DNA of 64,000 nucleotides. Origin: Xenorhabdus poinarii G6. GTDB taxonomy: Bacteria > Pseudomonadota > Gammaproteobacteria > Enterobacterales > Enterobacteriaceae. How positions within the stretch are numbered: the first letter of the stretch is position 1; every line of letters starts with the position of its first letter. The notes beneath the pieces are model-generated. The model had not been told where the DNA came from, made no database searches, and was given only the letters and a program-made list of their open reading frames with translations. Positions 1 through 9,997 of the stretch are shown one piece after another. Made by a program: the position numbers and the translations under genes. Where the stretch lies: NCBI RefSeq assembly GCF_000968175.1, contig NZ_FO704551.1, positions 1,054,001 through 1,118,000 of the forward strand, written 5' to 3'.

Positions 1-1
1 G

Positions 2-244
2 GTAAGACTGGATCAATGGTTCGCCAGTTCGAAAACCTGTCATTGTTGTGGTTACAAAATGTCAGAGATGCCACTGAATAAGCGCATCTGGAAATGCCCG
101 GAATGCAGAGTTGAACACGACCGCGATATCAATGCGGCAATCAACATCCGGCAGAAGGGCGTACAGGAATTACAGGCGGCGGGACTCGTCGTCTCAGCCC
201 ATGGAGGCCCGTGTAAATCCGTCACACAGACGGTTGCGGCCTGA
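2..244 (+). pseudogene. tnpB: TnpB C-terminal end (IS200/IS605-type), cut by window edge
   Basis: The open frame enters from the window edge at base 2 and ends at 244. It shows the C-terminal zinc ribbon of TnpB: a first cysteine cluster (TCHCCGY) before the later ATG at 59, a second pair (CPEC), then the RuvC-III-like HDRDINAAINI stretch carrying the last catalytic aspartate. TnpB is the RNA-guided nuclease of IS200/IS605-family elements. The tail after the aspartate motif is the usual short disordered end. Because the N-terminal part lies outside the window, I cannot say whether the gene is intact; the visible part has no frameshift. The ATG at 59 is internal and not the real start. Confidence 0.85.
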
Positions 245-285
245 GAAGTGGGAAGCCTCGCTGTTTACGGCGGGGAGCAGTCACA
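245..285 (+). repeat. IS200/IS605-type right end with subterminal hairpin
   Basis: Just after the tnpB stop, bases 256-263 (CCTCGCTG) pair with 268-275 (CGGCGGGG) around a TTTA loop, giving an 8-bp stem with two G-U pairs in RNA. IS200/IS605 elements end in such a subterminal hairpin, recognised by TnpA and shared with the 3' part of the TnpB guide (omega) RNA. The exact cleavage point near TCAC (281-284) is inferred. No TnpA is visible. Confidence 0.6.
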
Positions 286-302
286 ACGTGTCAGCAAATA
301 AG

Positions 303-328
303 AAAAAAGGGCACCCATTGGGTGCCCT
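303..328 (-). terminator. Rho-independent terminator of suhB
   Basis: On the minus strand, AGGGCACCC pairs with GGGTGCCCT (308-316 with 320-328), followed by a run of T (A on the plus strand, 303-308). It lies 36 bases past the suhB stop. Confidence 0.85.
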
Positions 329-363
329 GAAAATAACCTTGCTCAAATGATATTGACGAAGAA

Positions 364-1167
364 TTAACGTTTCAATGCTTCTGTTAATTCTTCACGCATT
401 TCAGACAAAATATCTTTAACAATGCGAGGGCTACCCGCAACAATATTGCCGGAGTTGATATAGTTATGACCGCCAACAAAATCAGTGATGATACAGCCTG
501 ATTCGCGTACCAACAGTTCGCCGCCCATGAAATCCCAGGGTTTCAGGCCAATTTCGAAGAAACCATCTACACGTCCGGCCGCAACATAGGCCATATCCAG
601 TGCGGCTGAACCGGTGCGACGGAAATCTGCGCAGCGATCAAATAATTTACCCAGTACCTTCATGTAAGGGGTAGCGTGCTGTTTGGCTTTGTATGGGAAA
701 CCGGTTGCCAGGATAGTGCCATCCAGATCACGGGCATTAGTACCACGCAGACGGTAGCCATTCAATTGAGCGCCTTGACCACGGGTTGCAGTAAACAGCT
801 CATTGCGCATTGGATCGTAAACGACAGAAACCTCTGTACGTCCTTTAATACGCAAGGCAATAGAAACAGAAAAATGGGGAAGACGTTTAATAAAGTTAGA
901 AGTGCCATCCAGTGGATCGATAACCCATTGGAAATCGTTTTCTTCGCCTAAGTGCTCACCACTTTCTTCAGTGATAATCGTATGCTTAGGGTAAGATTTA
1001 CGGATGATGTCAATGATCAGGTTTTCTGCTTCACGATCAACATTGGTGACGAAATCGTTACTGCCTTTTTGACTTGCTTCAACAGCATCGGGAGTTTCAT
1101 AACTTTTGGCAATGTAGTTGCCGGCTTTACGCGCTGCGCGTATAGCGATATTTAGCATCGGATGCAT
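364..1167 (-). CDS. suhB: Inositol-1-monophosphatase family protein SuhB
   Basis: 267 residues, the same length as E. coli SuhB. The lithium-sensitive phosphatase metal site is complete: EE at 67-68, DPLDG at 84-88, and WDFMGGELLVRESG towards the C terminus supplying the last aspartate. SuhB hydrolyses inositol-1-phosphate in vitro. In enterobacteria it is better known as a ribosomal-RNA transcription antitermination and ribosome assembly factor that contacts NusA and RNA polymerase. It is monocistronic, ends in a strong terminator, and is divergent from trmJ across 125 bases, as in E. coli. Confidence 0.96.
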   Translation of the reverse strand: MHPMLNIAIRAARKAGNYIAKSYETPDAVEASQKGSNDFVTNVDREAENLIIDIIRKSYPKHTIITEESGEHLGEENDFQWVIDPLDGTSNFIKRLPHFSVSIALRIKGRTEVSVVYDPMRNELFTATRGQGAQLNGYRLRGTNARDLDGTILATGFPYKAKQHATPYMKVLGKLFDRCADFRRTGSAALDMAYVAAGRVDGFFEIGLKPWDFMGGELLVRESGCIITDFVGGHNYINSGNIVAGSPRIVKDILSEMREELTEALKR

Positions 1168-1292
1168 GGGGTATCTTCCACCAGGATTTTAAAGAACGGG
1201 AGTTAAATCGGCGCGCAGTATAGCAGTAGTTCGTCAAAATGACTAATGCTGTGTTAAGATACCCGGCTCTTATACTGAATTTAAAAGCCGTC

Positions 1293-2027
1293 ATGTTAGA
1301 GAATATCCGCATTATTCTGGTTGAAACCTCCCACACGGGCAACATGGGATCAACCGCCAGAGCTATGAAAAACATGGGTTTAACCAATCTGTATCTGGTC
1401 AACCCACTGGTTCAACCTGATTCTCATGCTATCGCCCTTTCAGCCGGAGCCAGTGATGTTATCGGCAATGCCAAGATCGTGAATACGTTGGATGACGCCC
1501 TGGCTGGATGCGAATTGGTCATTGGCACCAGTGCCCGTTCCCGAACCCTTTCTTGGCCTATGGTTGATCCACGTGAATGTGGTGAACGTGGGGTCAGCGC
1601 TGCCAACCACGCACCGGTAGCCATTGTCTTTGGCCGTGAACGTGTCGGGTTGACTAACGAAGAGTTGCAGAAGTGTCATTACCATCTTTATATTCCAACC
1701 AACCCGGAGTACGGTTCGTTGAACTTAGCGATGGCTGTTCAATTGGTTAGCTATGAAATTCGGATGGCGCATCTTGCGGCTCAGACGCAACCGGAACCCG
1801 CAACGGCTTCAGAGCATGAAGCCGCGTATCCGCCTGTTGAAGATATGGAGCGTTTTTATCAACATCTTGAGCAGGTATTGAAAGAATCCGGCTTTATCCG
1901 CAAAGCGCATCCGGGTCAGATAATGAATAAATTAAGACGTCTTTACACCCGTGCGCGGCCAGAAACCCAGGAGCTGAATATCCTGCGAGGGATACTGACT
2001 TCGATGGAAAAGTGGTCGAAGAAATAA
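1293..2027 (+). CDS. trmJ: tRNA (cytidine/uridine-32-2'-O)-methyltransferase TrmJ
   Basis: A SPOUT-class methyltransferase that methylates the ribose of position 32 in several tRNAs using S-adenosylmethionine. I start it at the ATG at 1293 ([17 protein letters not shown]), which aligns with E. coli TrmJ and gives 244 residues. An upstream ATG at 1239 stays open but adds 18 residues not found in the family. Visible family marks are N-terminal [28 protein letters not shown] and the trefoil-knot stretch [11 protein letters not shown]. The C-terminal arm contains a charged stretch and a helical tail. It lies between suhB and iscR as in other enterobacteria. Confidence 0.95.
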   Translation: MLENIRIILVETSHTGNMGSTARAMKNMGLTNLYLVNPLVQPDSHAIALSAGASDVIGNAKIVNTLDDALAGCELVIGTSARSRTLSWPMVDPRECGERGVSAANHAPVAIVFGRERVGLTNEELQKCHYHLYIPTNPEYGSLNLAMAVQLVSYEIRMAHLAAQTQPEPATASEHEAAYPPVEDMERFYQHLEQVLKESGFIRKAHPGQIMNKLRRLYTRARPETQELNILRGILTSMEKWSKK

Positions 2028-2144
2028 GCAGAAAGTGCGCACAACGGCCGCGGAAACAGTGACTGAAAATAGCGCAGAAAGCCGGTAAAAAAGGTGAAAG
2101 GCAGCCAACAAGCCAACAAATAGCAGCCTGGTAATCGACAAATA

Positions 2145-2194
2145 ATAGTTGAGTGAATTACTCGGTTAAATAGTTGACTAAAACAGTCAGGAAT
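2145..2194 (+). promoter_or_regulatory. iscR promoter region with two IscR type 1 operator sites
   Basis: Two adjacent 25-base imperfect palindromes, 2145-2169 and 2170-2194, begin ATAGTTGA. The second fits the published type 1 [2Fe-2S]-IscR consensus at nearly every position (ATAGTTGACT, then AAAC, then AGTCAGG). The first is weaker (GAGT/ACTC core). They sit 40-90 bases before the iscR ATG, and TTGACT at 2174 can serve as a -35 hexamer. This is the expected autorepression arrangement of the isc operon. Confidence 0.75.
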
Positions 2195-2233
2195 GCCACA
2201 ATTTCATCCATATTTTACCACGGAGTTTTTGTT

Positions 2234-2728
2234 ATGAGACTGACATCAAAAGGACGTTATGCAGTAACAGCCATGTTAGACGTGGCATTGCATTCACAAG
2301 AAGGGCCGGTACCATTAGCCGACATTTCTGAACGTCAGGGGATTTCCCTTTCTTATCTCGAGCAGTTGTTTTCCCGTCTGCGTAAAAATGGTCTGGTTTC
2401 TAGCGTCCGTGGTCCAGGTGGCGGTTATTTATTGGGCAGAAGTACCAGTGAAATTTTCGTTGCCGAAGTGATTTCTGCTGTTGATGAGTCCGTTGATGCG
2501 ACTCGTTGTCAGGGGCGGGAAGGTTGTCAAGCTGGCGATCGATGTTTGACTCATACCTTGTGGCGTGATCTCAGTGATCGTATCACCAGTTTCCTGAGTA
2601 GCATCAGTTTAGAAGAATTAGTGAACAACCAAGAAGTATTAGATGTTGCTGATCGTCAAAACAGCGATAAGCGTCGTACCCCTAATGGCAGACATCAAGA
2701 GACGATTAACATAAATCTACGTGCGTAA
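2234..2728 (+). CDS. iscR: Iron-sulfur cluster regulator IscR
   Basis: Rrf2-family winged-helix repressor that senses cell Fe-S status by carrying a [2Fe-2S] cluster. The ATG at 2234 ([11 protein letters not shown]) matches family starts and gives 164 residues; the frame is open further upstream but into the operator region. Cluster ligands Cys92, Cys98, Cys104 and His107 are all present (RCQGREGC...DRCLTH). The HTH lies around residues 27-50. It is first gene of the isc operon, followed after 69 bases by iscS. It should repress its own operon through the two sites upstream. Confidence 0.97.
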   Translation: MRLTSKGRYAVTAMLDVALHSQEGPVPLADISERQGISLSYLEQLFSRLRKNGLVSSVRGPGGGYLLGRSTSEIFVAEVISAVDESVDATRCQGREGCQAGDRCLTHTLWRDLSDRITSFLSSISLEELVNNQEVLDVADRQNSDKRRTPNGRHQETININLRA

Positions 2729-2797
2729 CCTTGTGGCAAGGGCTTGTGTTGATTGTGTAATGAAAGTATAAAAAATGTCTTACGGAGCATGTGAGCA

Positions 2798-4012
2798 ATG
2801 AAATTACCCATTTATTTGGACTATTCAGCAACAACACCCGTTGATCGTCGTGTTGCTGAAAAGATGATGAATTATCTGACTATTGACGGGGTTTTCGGTA
2901 ACCCGGCTTCTCGTTCACACCGTTTTGGTTGGCAAGCTGAAGAAGCGGTTGATATCGCACGTAATCAAATTGCTGATTTGATTGGCGCCGATCCGCGGGA
3001 AATCGTGTTCACTTCGGGGGCGACAGAATCAGATAACCTCGCCATTAAAGGTGCTGCCAAATTTTATCAGAAGAAAGGCAAGCACATCATCACCAGCAAA
3101 ACGGAACACAAAGCGGTTTTAGATACTTGCCGTCAGTTGGAACGTGAAGGATTTGAGATCACGTATCTGGCGCCGATGACCAACGGTGTGATTGATCTGA
3201 AAGCGCTGGAAGCGGCCATGCGTGAAGATACCATCTTAGTGTCTATCATGCATGTTAACAACGAAATCGGTGTTGTGCAGGACATTATGACCATCGGTGA
3301 AATGTGCCGTAGCCGTGGCATCATTTTCCATGTCGATGCAACCCAAAGTGTTGGTAAAGTGCCTGTTGACCTCAGCAAGCTGAAAGTCGATCTGATGTCT
3401 TTTTCTGCCCATAAGCTTTATGGCCCGATGGGCATTGGTGGGCTGTATGTTCGCCGTAAACCTCGTGTGCGTATTGAAGCACAGCAGCATGGCGGTGGCC
3501 ATGAGCGCGGTATGCGTTCGGGGACATTACCTGTTCACCAGATTGTTGGTATGGGTGAAGCTTACCGTATTGCGAAAGAAGAACTGGAATCAGAAGCAGA
3601 ACGCCTGCGTGCTCTGCGCCTGCGTTTGTGGAACGGTATCAAAGATATCGAAGAAGTTTATCTGAATGGCGATTTGGAACAGGGCGCGCCACACATTCTG
3701 AATGTCAGCTTCAATTATGTTGAAGGTGAATCATTGATGATGTCATTGAAAGATCTGGCAGTTTCTTCCGGCTCTGCCTGTACTTCGGCAAGCCTGGAGC
3801 CTTCTTATGTCCTGCGTGCACTGGGCATGAATGATGAACTGGCACACAGCTCTATTCGTTTTTCTTTGGGGCGTTTTACCACAGAAGAAGAAATAGACTA
3901 TGCAATCAAATTGATTCACAGCTCCATTGGTCACCTGCGTGATCTTTCTCCATTGTGGGAAATGTTCAAGCAGGGTGTGGATATTAGCGCCATCGAATGG
4001 TCTCATCATTAA
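2798..4012 (+). CDS. iscS: Cysteine desulfurase IscS
   Basis: PLP-dependent enzyme that removes sulfur from cysteine for Fe-S clusters, tRNA thiolation and other thio-cofactors. 404 residues, same as E. coli. The PLP lysine is Lys206 (SAHKLYGP). The mobile-loop active cysteine is Cys328 in [16 protein letters not shown]. An N-terminal [16 protein letters not shown] start is standard. It is the sulfur donor to IscU encoded 24 bases downstream, and interacts with IscX and frataxin in the same system. Confidence 0.98.
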   Translation: MKLPIYLDYSATTPVDRRVAEKMMNYLTIDGVFGNPASRSHRFGWQAEEAVDIARNQIADLIGADPREIVFTSGATESDNLAIKGAAKFYQKKGKHIITSKTEHKAVLDTCRQLEREGFEITYLAPMTNGVIDLKALEAAMREDTILVSIMHVNNEIGVVQDIMTIGEMCRSRGIIFHVDATQSVGKVPVDLSKLKVDLMSFSAHKLYGPMGIGGLYVRRKPRVRIEAQQHGGGHERGMRSGTLPVHQIVGMGEAYRIAKEELESEAERLRALRLRLWNGIKDIEEVYLNGDLEQGAPHILNVSFNYVEGESLMMSLKDLAVSSGSACTSASLEPSYVLRALGMNDELAHSSIRFSLGRFTTEEEIDYAIKLIHSSIGHLRDLSPLWEMFKQGVDISAIEWSHH

Positions 4013-4036
4013 TCAGACGGTTTCAGGAGTAACGAT

Positions 4037-4423
4037 ATGGCTTACAGCGACAAAGTAATTGATCACTATGAAAACCCACGTAATGTTGGTTCGTTCGACA
4101 GCGAAGATCCTTCCGTGGGGAGTGGCATGGTTGGTGCACCCGCTTGTGGTGACGTCATGCGATTGCAAATCAAAGTCAACGATGAGGGCATCATCGAAGA
4201 CGCCCGTTTCAAAACCTATGGTTGCGGCTCTGCCATTGCCTCCAGTTCATTAGTCACTGAATGGATGAAAGGTAAATCATTGGCGCAAGCAGAATCCATT
4301 AAAAACACTCAGATTGCTGAGGAGTTAGAATTGCCACCCGTGAAAATCCATTGTTCTATTTTGGCAGAAGATGCGATTAAAGCGGCGATTGCTGACTACA
4401 AGAACAAGCGACAAGCCAAATAA
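4037..4423 (+). CDS. iscU: Fe-S cluster scaffold protein IscU
   Basis: 128-residue scaffold on which [2Fe-2S] and [4Fe-4S] clusters are built. The three cluster ligands Cys37, Cys63 and Cys106 are present, together with the stabilising Asp39. The LPPVK chaperone-recognition motif read by HscA is intact just before Cys106. It accepts sulfur from IscS and passes clusters on with help from HscA/HscB, both encoded downstream. Good Shine-Dalgarno (AGGAG) at 4025-4029. Confidence 0.98.
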   Translation: MAYSDKVIDHYENPRNVGSFDSEDPSVGSGMVGAPACGDVMRLQIKVNDEGIIEDARFKTYGCGSAIASSSLVTEWMKGKSLAQAESIKNTQIAEELELPPVKIHCSILAEDAIKAAIADYKNKRQAK

Positions 4424-4517
4424 CACGGTTCGTCAAGAAAATGTTCGTAAGAAGAAAATAATTCTGGTGGATATTGCTGCAATATCCACCTTTACTGGTT
4501 TTTAAGTGAGGTGTTGT

Positions 4518-4841
4518 ATGTCAATTTCCCTGACAGAAAGCGCAGCTCAACGTATTTTGGCCTTTCTTGACAATCGAGGAAAAGGTGTCGGGTTGCGTTT
4601 GGGTGTGAGAACATCCGGCTGCTCTGGTATGGCATATATTGTTGAATTTGCTGATACAATTAACGAAGAAGATCAAGTCTTTGAAGATAAGGGCGTGAAA
4701 GTAATTGTTGATGGTAAAAGCATCCTTTACCTTGATGGTACAGAGTTGGATTTTGTTAAAGAAGGTCTGAACGAGGGCTTTAAGTTCAACAACCCTAATG
4801 TTTCCAGCGAATGCGGTTGTGGGGAAAGTTTCCACGTTTAA
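4518..4841 (+). CDS. iscA: A-type Fe-S carrier protein IscA
   Basis: 107 residues from the ATG at 4518 ([13 protein letters not shown]), preceded by GAGG. A GTG at 4506 is in frame but would add four residues not found in the family. The conserved cysteines are Cys35 (SGCSGMAY) and the C-terminal CGCG pair. A-type carriers take clusters from the scaffold to apo-targets, mainly [4Fe-4S] proteins under aerobic conditions. The 94 bases between iscU and iscA contain no gene. Confidence 0.97.
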   Translation: MSISLTESAAQRILAFLDNRGKGVGLRLGVRTSGCSGMAYIVEFADTINEEDQVFEDKGVKVIVDGKSILYLDGTELDFVKEGLNEGFKFNNPNVSSECGCGESFHV

Positions 4842-4884
4842 CCCCATTTTTTGGCCTCGCATTTTGCGAAACTAAGAGTAACTT

Positions 4885-5406
4885 ATGGACTATTTTACTT
4901 TATTTGGGCTGCCTGCACGTTATGCGATTAATCGTGAACAGTTGGTGACCCGTTATCAGGAATTACAGCGCCAGTTTCATCCTGATCGTTTTGCCAACCA
5001 ACCAGAACGTGAAAAAACGCTGGCACTTCAACAAGCCGCTATGATTAATGACGGTTATCAGACGCTAAAACATCCTTTGAAACGCGCAGAATACATGCTG
5101 TCTCAGCAGGGGTTCGATTTATCCAACGAACAGCACACGATGCAGGATACGGCGTTCCTGATGCAGCAACTGGAATTACGTGAAGAGCTTGATGCGATTG
5201 AACATCACGTGTCACCAGAAATGGCATTGAACGGCTTTTCATCTCGCTTAAATAAAATGATTAAAACACGCAGTGAGCAGATGGAACAGCAACTCAATGC
5301 GGCCGAATGGTCAATTGCAGCCGATACAGTCCGTAAATTACGTTTTCTGGATAAATTGCAACAGCAGGTTGAACAACTGGAAGAGCGGTTGCTGGATGAT
5401 TGTTAA
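4885..5406 (+). CDS. hscB: Fe-S co-chaperone HscB (J-domain protein)
   Basis: 173 residues. The N-terminal J domain has the HPD triad ([10 protein letters not shown]) that triggers HscA ATPase. The C-terminal three-helix domain binds IscU. It delivers IscU to HscA for cluster release. It sits between iscA and hscA, as in the whole proteobacterial isc operon. Confidence 0.97.
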   Translation: MDYFTLFGLPARYAINREQLVTRYQELQRQFHPDRFANQPEREKTLALQQAAMINDGYQTLKHPLKRAEYMLSQQGFDLSNEQHTMQDTAFLMQQLELREELDAIEHHVSPEMALNGFSSRLNKMIKTRSEQMEQQLNAAEWSIAADTVRKLRFLDKLQQQVEQLEERLLDDC

Positions 5407-5485
5407 CGGGCTTTGTAACTGACTGCTTAGCTAAATCGTATTGTTTAAAATAAATTTTAGCGGGTATAGATTTATAGGGGCACAC

Positions 5486-7333
5486 ATGGCTTTATTTCAA
5501 ATCAGCGAACCGGGTTTATCTGCCGCCCCGCATCAGCGTCGACTGGCTGCGGGGATTGATCTTGGTACCACTCACTCTCTGGTTGCGACGGTGCGTAGCG
5601 GTCAGACGGAAACATTGGCAGACAGTGATAACCGTCACTTGTTGCCGTCTGTTGTACAATATCGTCAAGAAGGTATTCAAATTGGCTGGCAGGCACGCCA
5701 GAATGCGGCATCTGATCCGGTCAATACGATCAGTTCAGTCAAGCGTATGATGGGACGCTCTTTGGCTGATATTCAACAACGTTATCCCAGTCTGCCCTAT
5801 CAGCTCCAGGCCAGTGAAAATGGTTTGCCATTAATCAATACCGTGACGGGATTAGTAGACCCTATTCAGGTTTCTTCTGAAATATTGAAATCGTTGGCCC
5901 AACGGGCAGAAGAAACCTTGGATGGTAAACTGGATGGTGTTGTGATCACGGTTCCGGCTTATTTTGATGACGCACAACGTCAGGGGACGAAAGAGGCGGC
6001 TCGTTTGGCCGGTCTGCATGTTTTGCGTCTCTTGAATGAACCCACGGCGGCGGCTATTGCTTATGGCCTTGATTCGGGGCAGGAAGGCGTGATTGCCGTT
6101 TACGATCTGGGAGGAGGGACCTTCGATGTCTCCATTCTCCGTCTGAGTCGGGGCGTGTTTGAAGTCTTGGCCACCGGAGGTGATACAGCGCTCGGTGGTG
6201 ATGATTTTGATTTGCTATTGGCAAATTGGATACGTGAGCAGGCCGGGATTAGCGACGACACCCACGAATTGCAGCGTCAGTTGCTGGATATTGCTATCCA
6301 AACCAAAATTGCGTTGAGTGAAGCGGATAAGGTGGACATCAGCGTTGCTGATTGGCAAGGCAGTATCAGTCGCGCTGAATTTAATGCATTGATCACTTCT
6401 TTGGTTAAACGCACCTTGCTTTCCTGCCGCCGGGCACTGAAAGATGCTGGCGTGACCGCCGATGACGTTTTACAGGTCATCATGGTTGGCGGTTCAACGC
6501 GGGTGCCGCTGGTGCGCAACATGGTGGGTGAATTCTTTGGGCGGGAACCGCTGACAGCTATCGATCCAGATAAAGTGGTTGCTGTTGGTGCTGCCATTCA
6601 GGCAGATATTCTGGTGGGCAACAAACCCGACAGCGAAATGCTGCTACTTGATGTTATCCCGTTGTCACTGGGTTTGGAGACAATGGGGGGGCTAGTCGAA
6701 AAAGTCATTCCACGTAATACCACGATCCCGGTGGCAAGAGCGCAGGAATTCACCACGTTCAAAGATGGTCAGAACGCGATGAGCATTCATGTCGTGCAAG
6801 GCGAGCGGGAATTGGTCAATGATTGCCGTTCACTGGCCCGTTTCACTCTGCGCGGCATTCCGCCATTACCAGCCGGAGGAGCACATATTCGCGTGACGTT
6901 CCAGGTTGATGCAGATGGTTTATTGAGTGTCAGTGCCCTGGAAAAATCCACCGGTGTTGCAGCGTCCATTCAAGTGAAGCCTTCTTATGGGTTGTCAGAT
7001 GACGAAATCGCCCGGATGCTCAAAGACTCCATGACAAATGCGCAGGAAGATATCGGGGCACGTAAGTTAGCGGAACAGAAAGTCGAGGCGGCCAGGGTAT
7101 TGGAAAGTTTAACCCGCGCATTGGAAAAAGATGCGGATTTACTGAGTCAAGAAGAGCAAACAGCGATTGATGCTGCCGCCCACGTATTAATTGAACGTGT
7201 TCAGGGAACCTCCCCTGAGGCGATTGAAAGTGCAATTAAACACTTGGACAAACAAACTCAGGAATTTGCAGCACGCCGTATGGACACATCAATCCGCCGG
7301 GCTTTGGCGGGTCATTCTGTGGATGAAATTTAA
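5486..7333 (+). CDS. hscA: Fe-S specialised Hsp70 chaperone HscA
   Basis: 615 residues starting at ATG 5486 ([13 protein letters not shown]), preceded by TAGGGG; an upstream ATG at 5441 would add 15 unsupported residues. Hsp70 signatures are present: [10 protein letters not shown] (phosphate 1), [14 protein letters not shown], and [10 protein letters not shown]. The substrate domain follows from about residue 390. HscA uses ATP to act on the LPPVK loop of IscU and promote cluster transfer. The fdx gene begins 2 bases after the stop, so the two are probably translationally coupled. Confidence 0.98.
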   Translation: MALFQISEPGLSAAPHQRRLAAGIDLGTTHSLVATVRSGQTETLADSDNRHLLPSVVQYRQEGIQIGWQARQNAASDPVNTISSVKRMMGRSLADIQQRYPSLPYQLQASENGLPLINTVTGLVDPIQVSSEILKSLAQRAEETLDGKLDGVVITVPAYFDDAQRQGTKEAARLAGLHVLRLLNEPTAAAIAYGLDSGQEGVIAVYDLGGGTFDVSILRLSRGVFEVLATGGDTALGGDDFDLLLANWIREQAGISDDTHELQRQLLDIAIQTKIALSEADKVDISVADWQGSISRAEFNALITSLVKRTLLSCRRALKDAGVTADDVLQVIMVGGSTRVPLVRNMVGEFFGREPLTAIDPDKVVAVGAAIQADILVGNKPDSEMLLLDVIPLSLGLETMGGLVEKVIPRNTTIPVARAQEFTTFKDGQNAMSIHVVQGERELVNDCRSLARFTLRGIPPLPAGGAHIRVTFQVDADGLLSVSALEKSTGVAASIQVKPSYGLSDDEIARMLKDSMTNAQEDIGARKLAEQKVEAARVLESLTRALEKDADLLSQEEQTAIDAAAHVLIERVQGTSPEAIESAIKHLDKQTQEFAARRMDTSIRRALAGHSVDEI

Positions 7334-7335
7334 TT

Positions 7336-7671
7336 ATGCCTAAAATTGTATTTTTACCTCATACCGAACTTTGCCCTGAAGGCGCAGTACTGGACGCGAA
7401 GGAAGGCGAATCAATTCTGGATGTCGCATTACGTCACGGTATTGAAATTGAACATGCCTGTGAAAAGTCCTGCGCCTGTACCACTTGCCACTGTATTGTC
7501 AGAGAAGGTTTTGACTCAATGGCAGAAAGTACTGAACTGGAAGATGACATGTTGGATAAAGCATGGGGGCTGGAGCCAGAGAGTCGATTGAGCTGTCAGG
7601 CTAAAGTTGCTGATGAGGATTTAGTCGTTGAAATCCCTAAATACACCATTAACCATGCGCGTGAACACTGA
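7336..7671 (+). CDS. fdx: [2Fe-2S] ferredoxin of the Isc system
   Basis: 111 residues. The adrenodoxin-type cluster ligands are Cys42, Cys48, Cys51 and Cys87 ([10 protein letters not shown] ... LSC). Ferredoxin supplies electrons for sulfur reduction and reductive cluster coupling on IscU/IscA. It follows hscA with 2 bases between stop and start. Confidence 0.97.
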   Translation: MPKIVFLPHTELCPEGAVLDAKEGESILDVALRHGIEIEHACEKSCACTTCHCIVREGFDSMAESTELEDDMLDKAWGLEPESRLSCQAKVADEDLVVEIPKYTINHAREH

Positions 7672-7685
7672 CAGGAGAAAGGAAA

Positions 7686-7880
7686 ATGAAATGGTCTGAC
7701 AGCCGTGAGATTGGCGAAGCCTTGTATGATAAATTTTCTAATTTAGATCCTGAAACCGTGCGTTTCACCGACATGCATGCATGGATTTGTGAGCTGGATG
7801 ATTTTGATGATGATCCACAAAAATCCAATGAAAAAATATTAGAAGCTATTTTGCTGGTATGGCTGGACGAATATGAGTGA
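7686..7880 (+). CDS. iscX: Fe-S assembly adaptor IscX
   Basis: 64 residues, acidic, a single winged-helix-like fold ([20 protein letters not shown]...[14 protein letters not shown]). IscX binds IscS at the same acidic/basic surface as frataxin and modulates its activity in an iron-dependent way. It is the last gene of the isc operon, followed after about 70 bases by a strong terminator. Shine-Dalgarno AGGAGAAAGG just upstream. Confidence 0.95.
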   Translation: MKWSDSREIGEALYDKFSNLDPETVRFTDMHAWICELDDFDDDPQKSNEKILEAILLVWLDEYE

Positions 7881-7947
7881 TGTAAGCAAAAATGGGACAT
7901 GCTCCCTGATTCTTGCTCAATAACTTGGCATCGTTTGCATTTAATGG

Positions 7948-7975
7948 AAAACTGGCAATCGCCAGTTTTTTTATA
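7948..7975 (+). terminator. Rho-independent terminator after iscX
   Basis: AAAACTGGC (7948-7956) and GCCAGTTTT (7961-7969) form a perfect 9-bp stem with an AATC loop and a T run. It closes the isc operon and separates it from pepB. Confidence 0.85.
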
Positions 7976-8046
7976 TCAAATAACCCTTACTGTGTAGCAG
8001 CGAACGATGTGACACAGTGAACAAATGAAATAAGAAGTGAGGAAAA

Positions 8047-9342
8047 ATGACAAAGCAAATCATGTCCATAACACTGTCTTATCAGCCAGCTAACCCTTGC
8101 TGGGGTGAAAAAGCACTCATGAGTTCAGGTGAACAGGGGATCACCATCCACCTGAAGAGCAATGGAAAGCTGGAAGCAATTCAACGTGCTGGACGTAAAA
8201 TCGAAGGACAAGGCATTCGCAATATTGCTTTAGTAGGTGAGGATTGGGATCTGGAAAAAAGTTGGGCATTCTGGTTGGGATTCCGTTCGCCCAAAGGATT
8301 GCGTACCATTGAATGGCCACAACTACCGGCTGCGGAAAAACAAGAGCTGGAAAGAAGGATAAAATACATTGATTGGGTACGTGATACCATCAACCTTCCA
8401 GCCGAAGATTTGGGGCCGGAACAGCTTGCCCAAAGAGCGATTGATTTACTGAGTGGAATAGCCGGTGATGCCATCAGTTATCGTATGATCAAAGGCGATG
8501 AATTGCGTGAACAGGGATATGCAGGCGTGTACACTGTGGGCCGTGGCTCTTCTCGTGATCCCGTCTTTCTGGCCTTGGATTTCAATCCGACCAAAGGGGC
8601 AAAAGCACCCGTATTTGCTTGCCTGGTCGGTAAAGGTATTACGTTTGATTCCGGGGGATATAGCCTCAAACCTTCCCAAGCAATGGACTCCATGAAAGCC
8701 GATATGGGGGGGGCTGCAATACTAACGGGCGCGCTGGCGCTGGCCATCAGCCGTGGACTGAAACAGCGAGTGAAACTGTTCCTGAGTATCGCCGATAACA
8801 TGGTGAGTGGTCATGCTTTCAAATTGGGGGATATCATCCGTTACCGTAACGGCAAAACAGTAGAAGTAATGAATACCGATGCGGAAGGGCGTCTGGTATT
8901 AGCTGATGGTTTGATTGATGCCAGTGCGGAAAAACCACAACTGATCATTGATGCCGCTACCTTGACGGGCGCCGCGAAAATTGCGGTAGGAAACGATTAC
9001 CATTCTGTACTGAGCTTTGATGATCAATTAGTCTCTGATTTACTGGCTGCGGCAGGTAAAGAAAATGAATTGTTTTGGCGCTTACCGCTGGCAGAATTTC
9101 ATCGGGGTCAATTGCCATCCAACTTTGCTGATCTGAGTAACATCACCTCACCCGCCCATTCGGCAGGTGCAAGTACAGCCGCCGCGTTCTTGTCTCACTT
9201 TGTCGAAAATTACCAAAAAGGGTGGATACATATCGATTGTTCCGCGACTTACCGTAAATCGGCGGTTGAACAGTGGGCAGTGGGTGCAATGGGGTATGGT
9301 GTACGAACCATTGCCAATTTTTTACTGGCAAAAGCAAAATAA
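8047..9342 (+). CDS. pepB: Peptidase B (M17 leucyl aminopeptidase family)
   Basis: 431 residues, cytosolic two-metal aminopeptidase. The catalytic core holds the metal and substrate residues: [25 protein letters not shown] and [14 protein letters not shown]. PepB cleaves N-terminal acidic and other residues from small peptides. Its position right after the isc operon and before sseB is the enterobacterial order. The start at 8047 has GAGG at 8039-8042; ATGs at 8059 and 8068 are possible alternatives. Confidence 0.95.
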   Translation: MTKQIMSITLSYQPANPCWGEKALMSSGEQGITIHLKSNGKLEAIQRAGRKIEGQGIRNIALVGEDWDLEKSWAFWLGFRSPKGLRTIEWPQLPAAEKQELERRIKYIDWVRDTINLPAEDLGPEQLAQRAIDLLSGIAGDAISYRMIKGDELREQGYAGVYTVGRGSSRDPVFLALDFNPTKGAKAPVFACLVGKGITFDSGGYSLKPSQAMDSMKADMGGAAILTGALALAISRGLKQRVKLFLSIADNMVSGHAFKLGDIIRYRNGKTVEVMNTDAEGRLVLADGLIDASAEKPQLIIDAATLTGAAKIAVGNDYHSVLSFDDQLVSDLLAAAGKENELFWRLPLAEFHRGQLPSNFADLSNITSPAHSAGASTAAAFLSHFVENYQKGWIHIDCSATYRKSAVEQWAVGAMGYGVRTIANFLLAKAK

Positions 9343-9360
9343 TAAGTACACCTCTTCTCT

Positions 9361-9386
9361 GATAGCGCCTCGGATGGGGCGCTATC
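9361..9386 (+). terminator. Hairpin between pepB and sseB
   Basis: GATAGCGCC (9361-9369) pairs with GGCGCTATC (9378-9386). No T run follows (TCATTC), so it may be an attenuator or RNA-stability hairpin more than a full terminator. Confidence 0.45.
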
Positions 9387-9417
9387 TCATTCAAACTAAC
9401 ACAGTTTGGAGATAGGC

Positions 9418-9846
9418 ATGAGCGTATTAAATGGATCGATTACTCGCGAAATCAAGGTTTCTGGTGGAAGCCTTATCACCCTAAGTCAACCAGAAGAAGC
9501 ACCGATTCAACTGATTGAATCACTCATTGATTTATTCAAACAGCATAAATCTGTCCGACAAGCTTTTTTGGTCATGGCTCAAGACAAGCGTGTAGATGAA
9601 AAACCCAATTTATTAATTGGTCTGGAACTCAGTGTGGTACTGGCAGACAGTGAAGTGAATGACTTGATTCAGGCCGCTGGTGAGCGGGCTTACGATTATC
9701 TCGATGAAGGTGAATCCGTTGATTTTTGCTTGCTTGATGAAAAAGAAGGCGGGATCAGCCATTATTTGATTCAGCATACTCAACCTTTTTATCAGCGAAA
9801 ATTAGGGAGTTGGTTGCGTGAGACGATTCCTGTGGTTAATCAATAG
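9418..9846 (+). CDS. sseB: SseB-like protein, C-terminal domain only
   Basis: 142 residues from ATG 9418 with a clear GGAGATAG Shine-Dalgarno. The sequence matches the C-terminal half of E. coli SseB (PNLLIGLE, GGISHYLIQHTQPFYQRKLGSWLRE); SseB there is about 258 residues. The N-terminal SseB domain is missing, and no remnant of it is visible upstream (only 75 bases separate it from pepB, holding a hairpin). SseB is a cytosolic protein linked to serine sensitivity and rhodanese-type metabolism, of unclear function. The frame has its own start and ribosome site, so the short form is likely expressed. Confidence 0.8.
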   Translation: MSVLNGSITREIKVSGGSLITLSQPEEAPIQLIESLIDLFKQHKSVRQAFLVMAQDKRVDEKPNLLIGLELSVVLADSEVNDLIQAAGERAYDYLDEGESVDFCLLDEKEGGISHYLIQHTQPFYQRKLGSWLRETIPVVNQ

Positions 9847-9997
9847 CCATTGAACTAAGACCGTTAATCTCTGGCAGGTCGCATCAGTTCATGCTTCTAT
9901 TAAGAGGGCTTATTACGCCTTGCTACTCAAGCTGTTGTGCAAGTGATCGCCTATTATAAATGATTATCTATCCGGTAAATTGATAAGGGTTATGGTT

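Noticed and set aside
111..350. 79-codon frame over the tnpB end
   Set aside because: Alternative frame of tnpB running through the right-end hairpin and suhB terminator.
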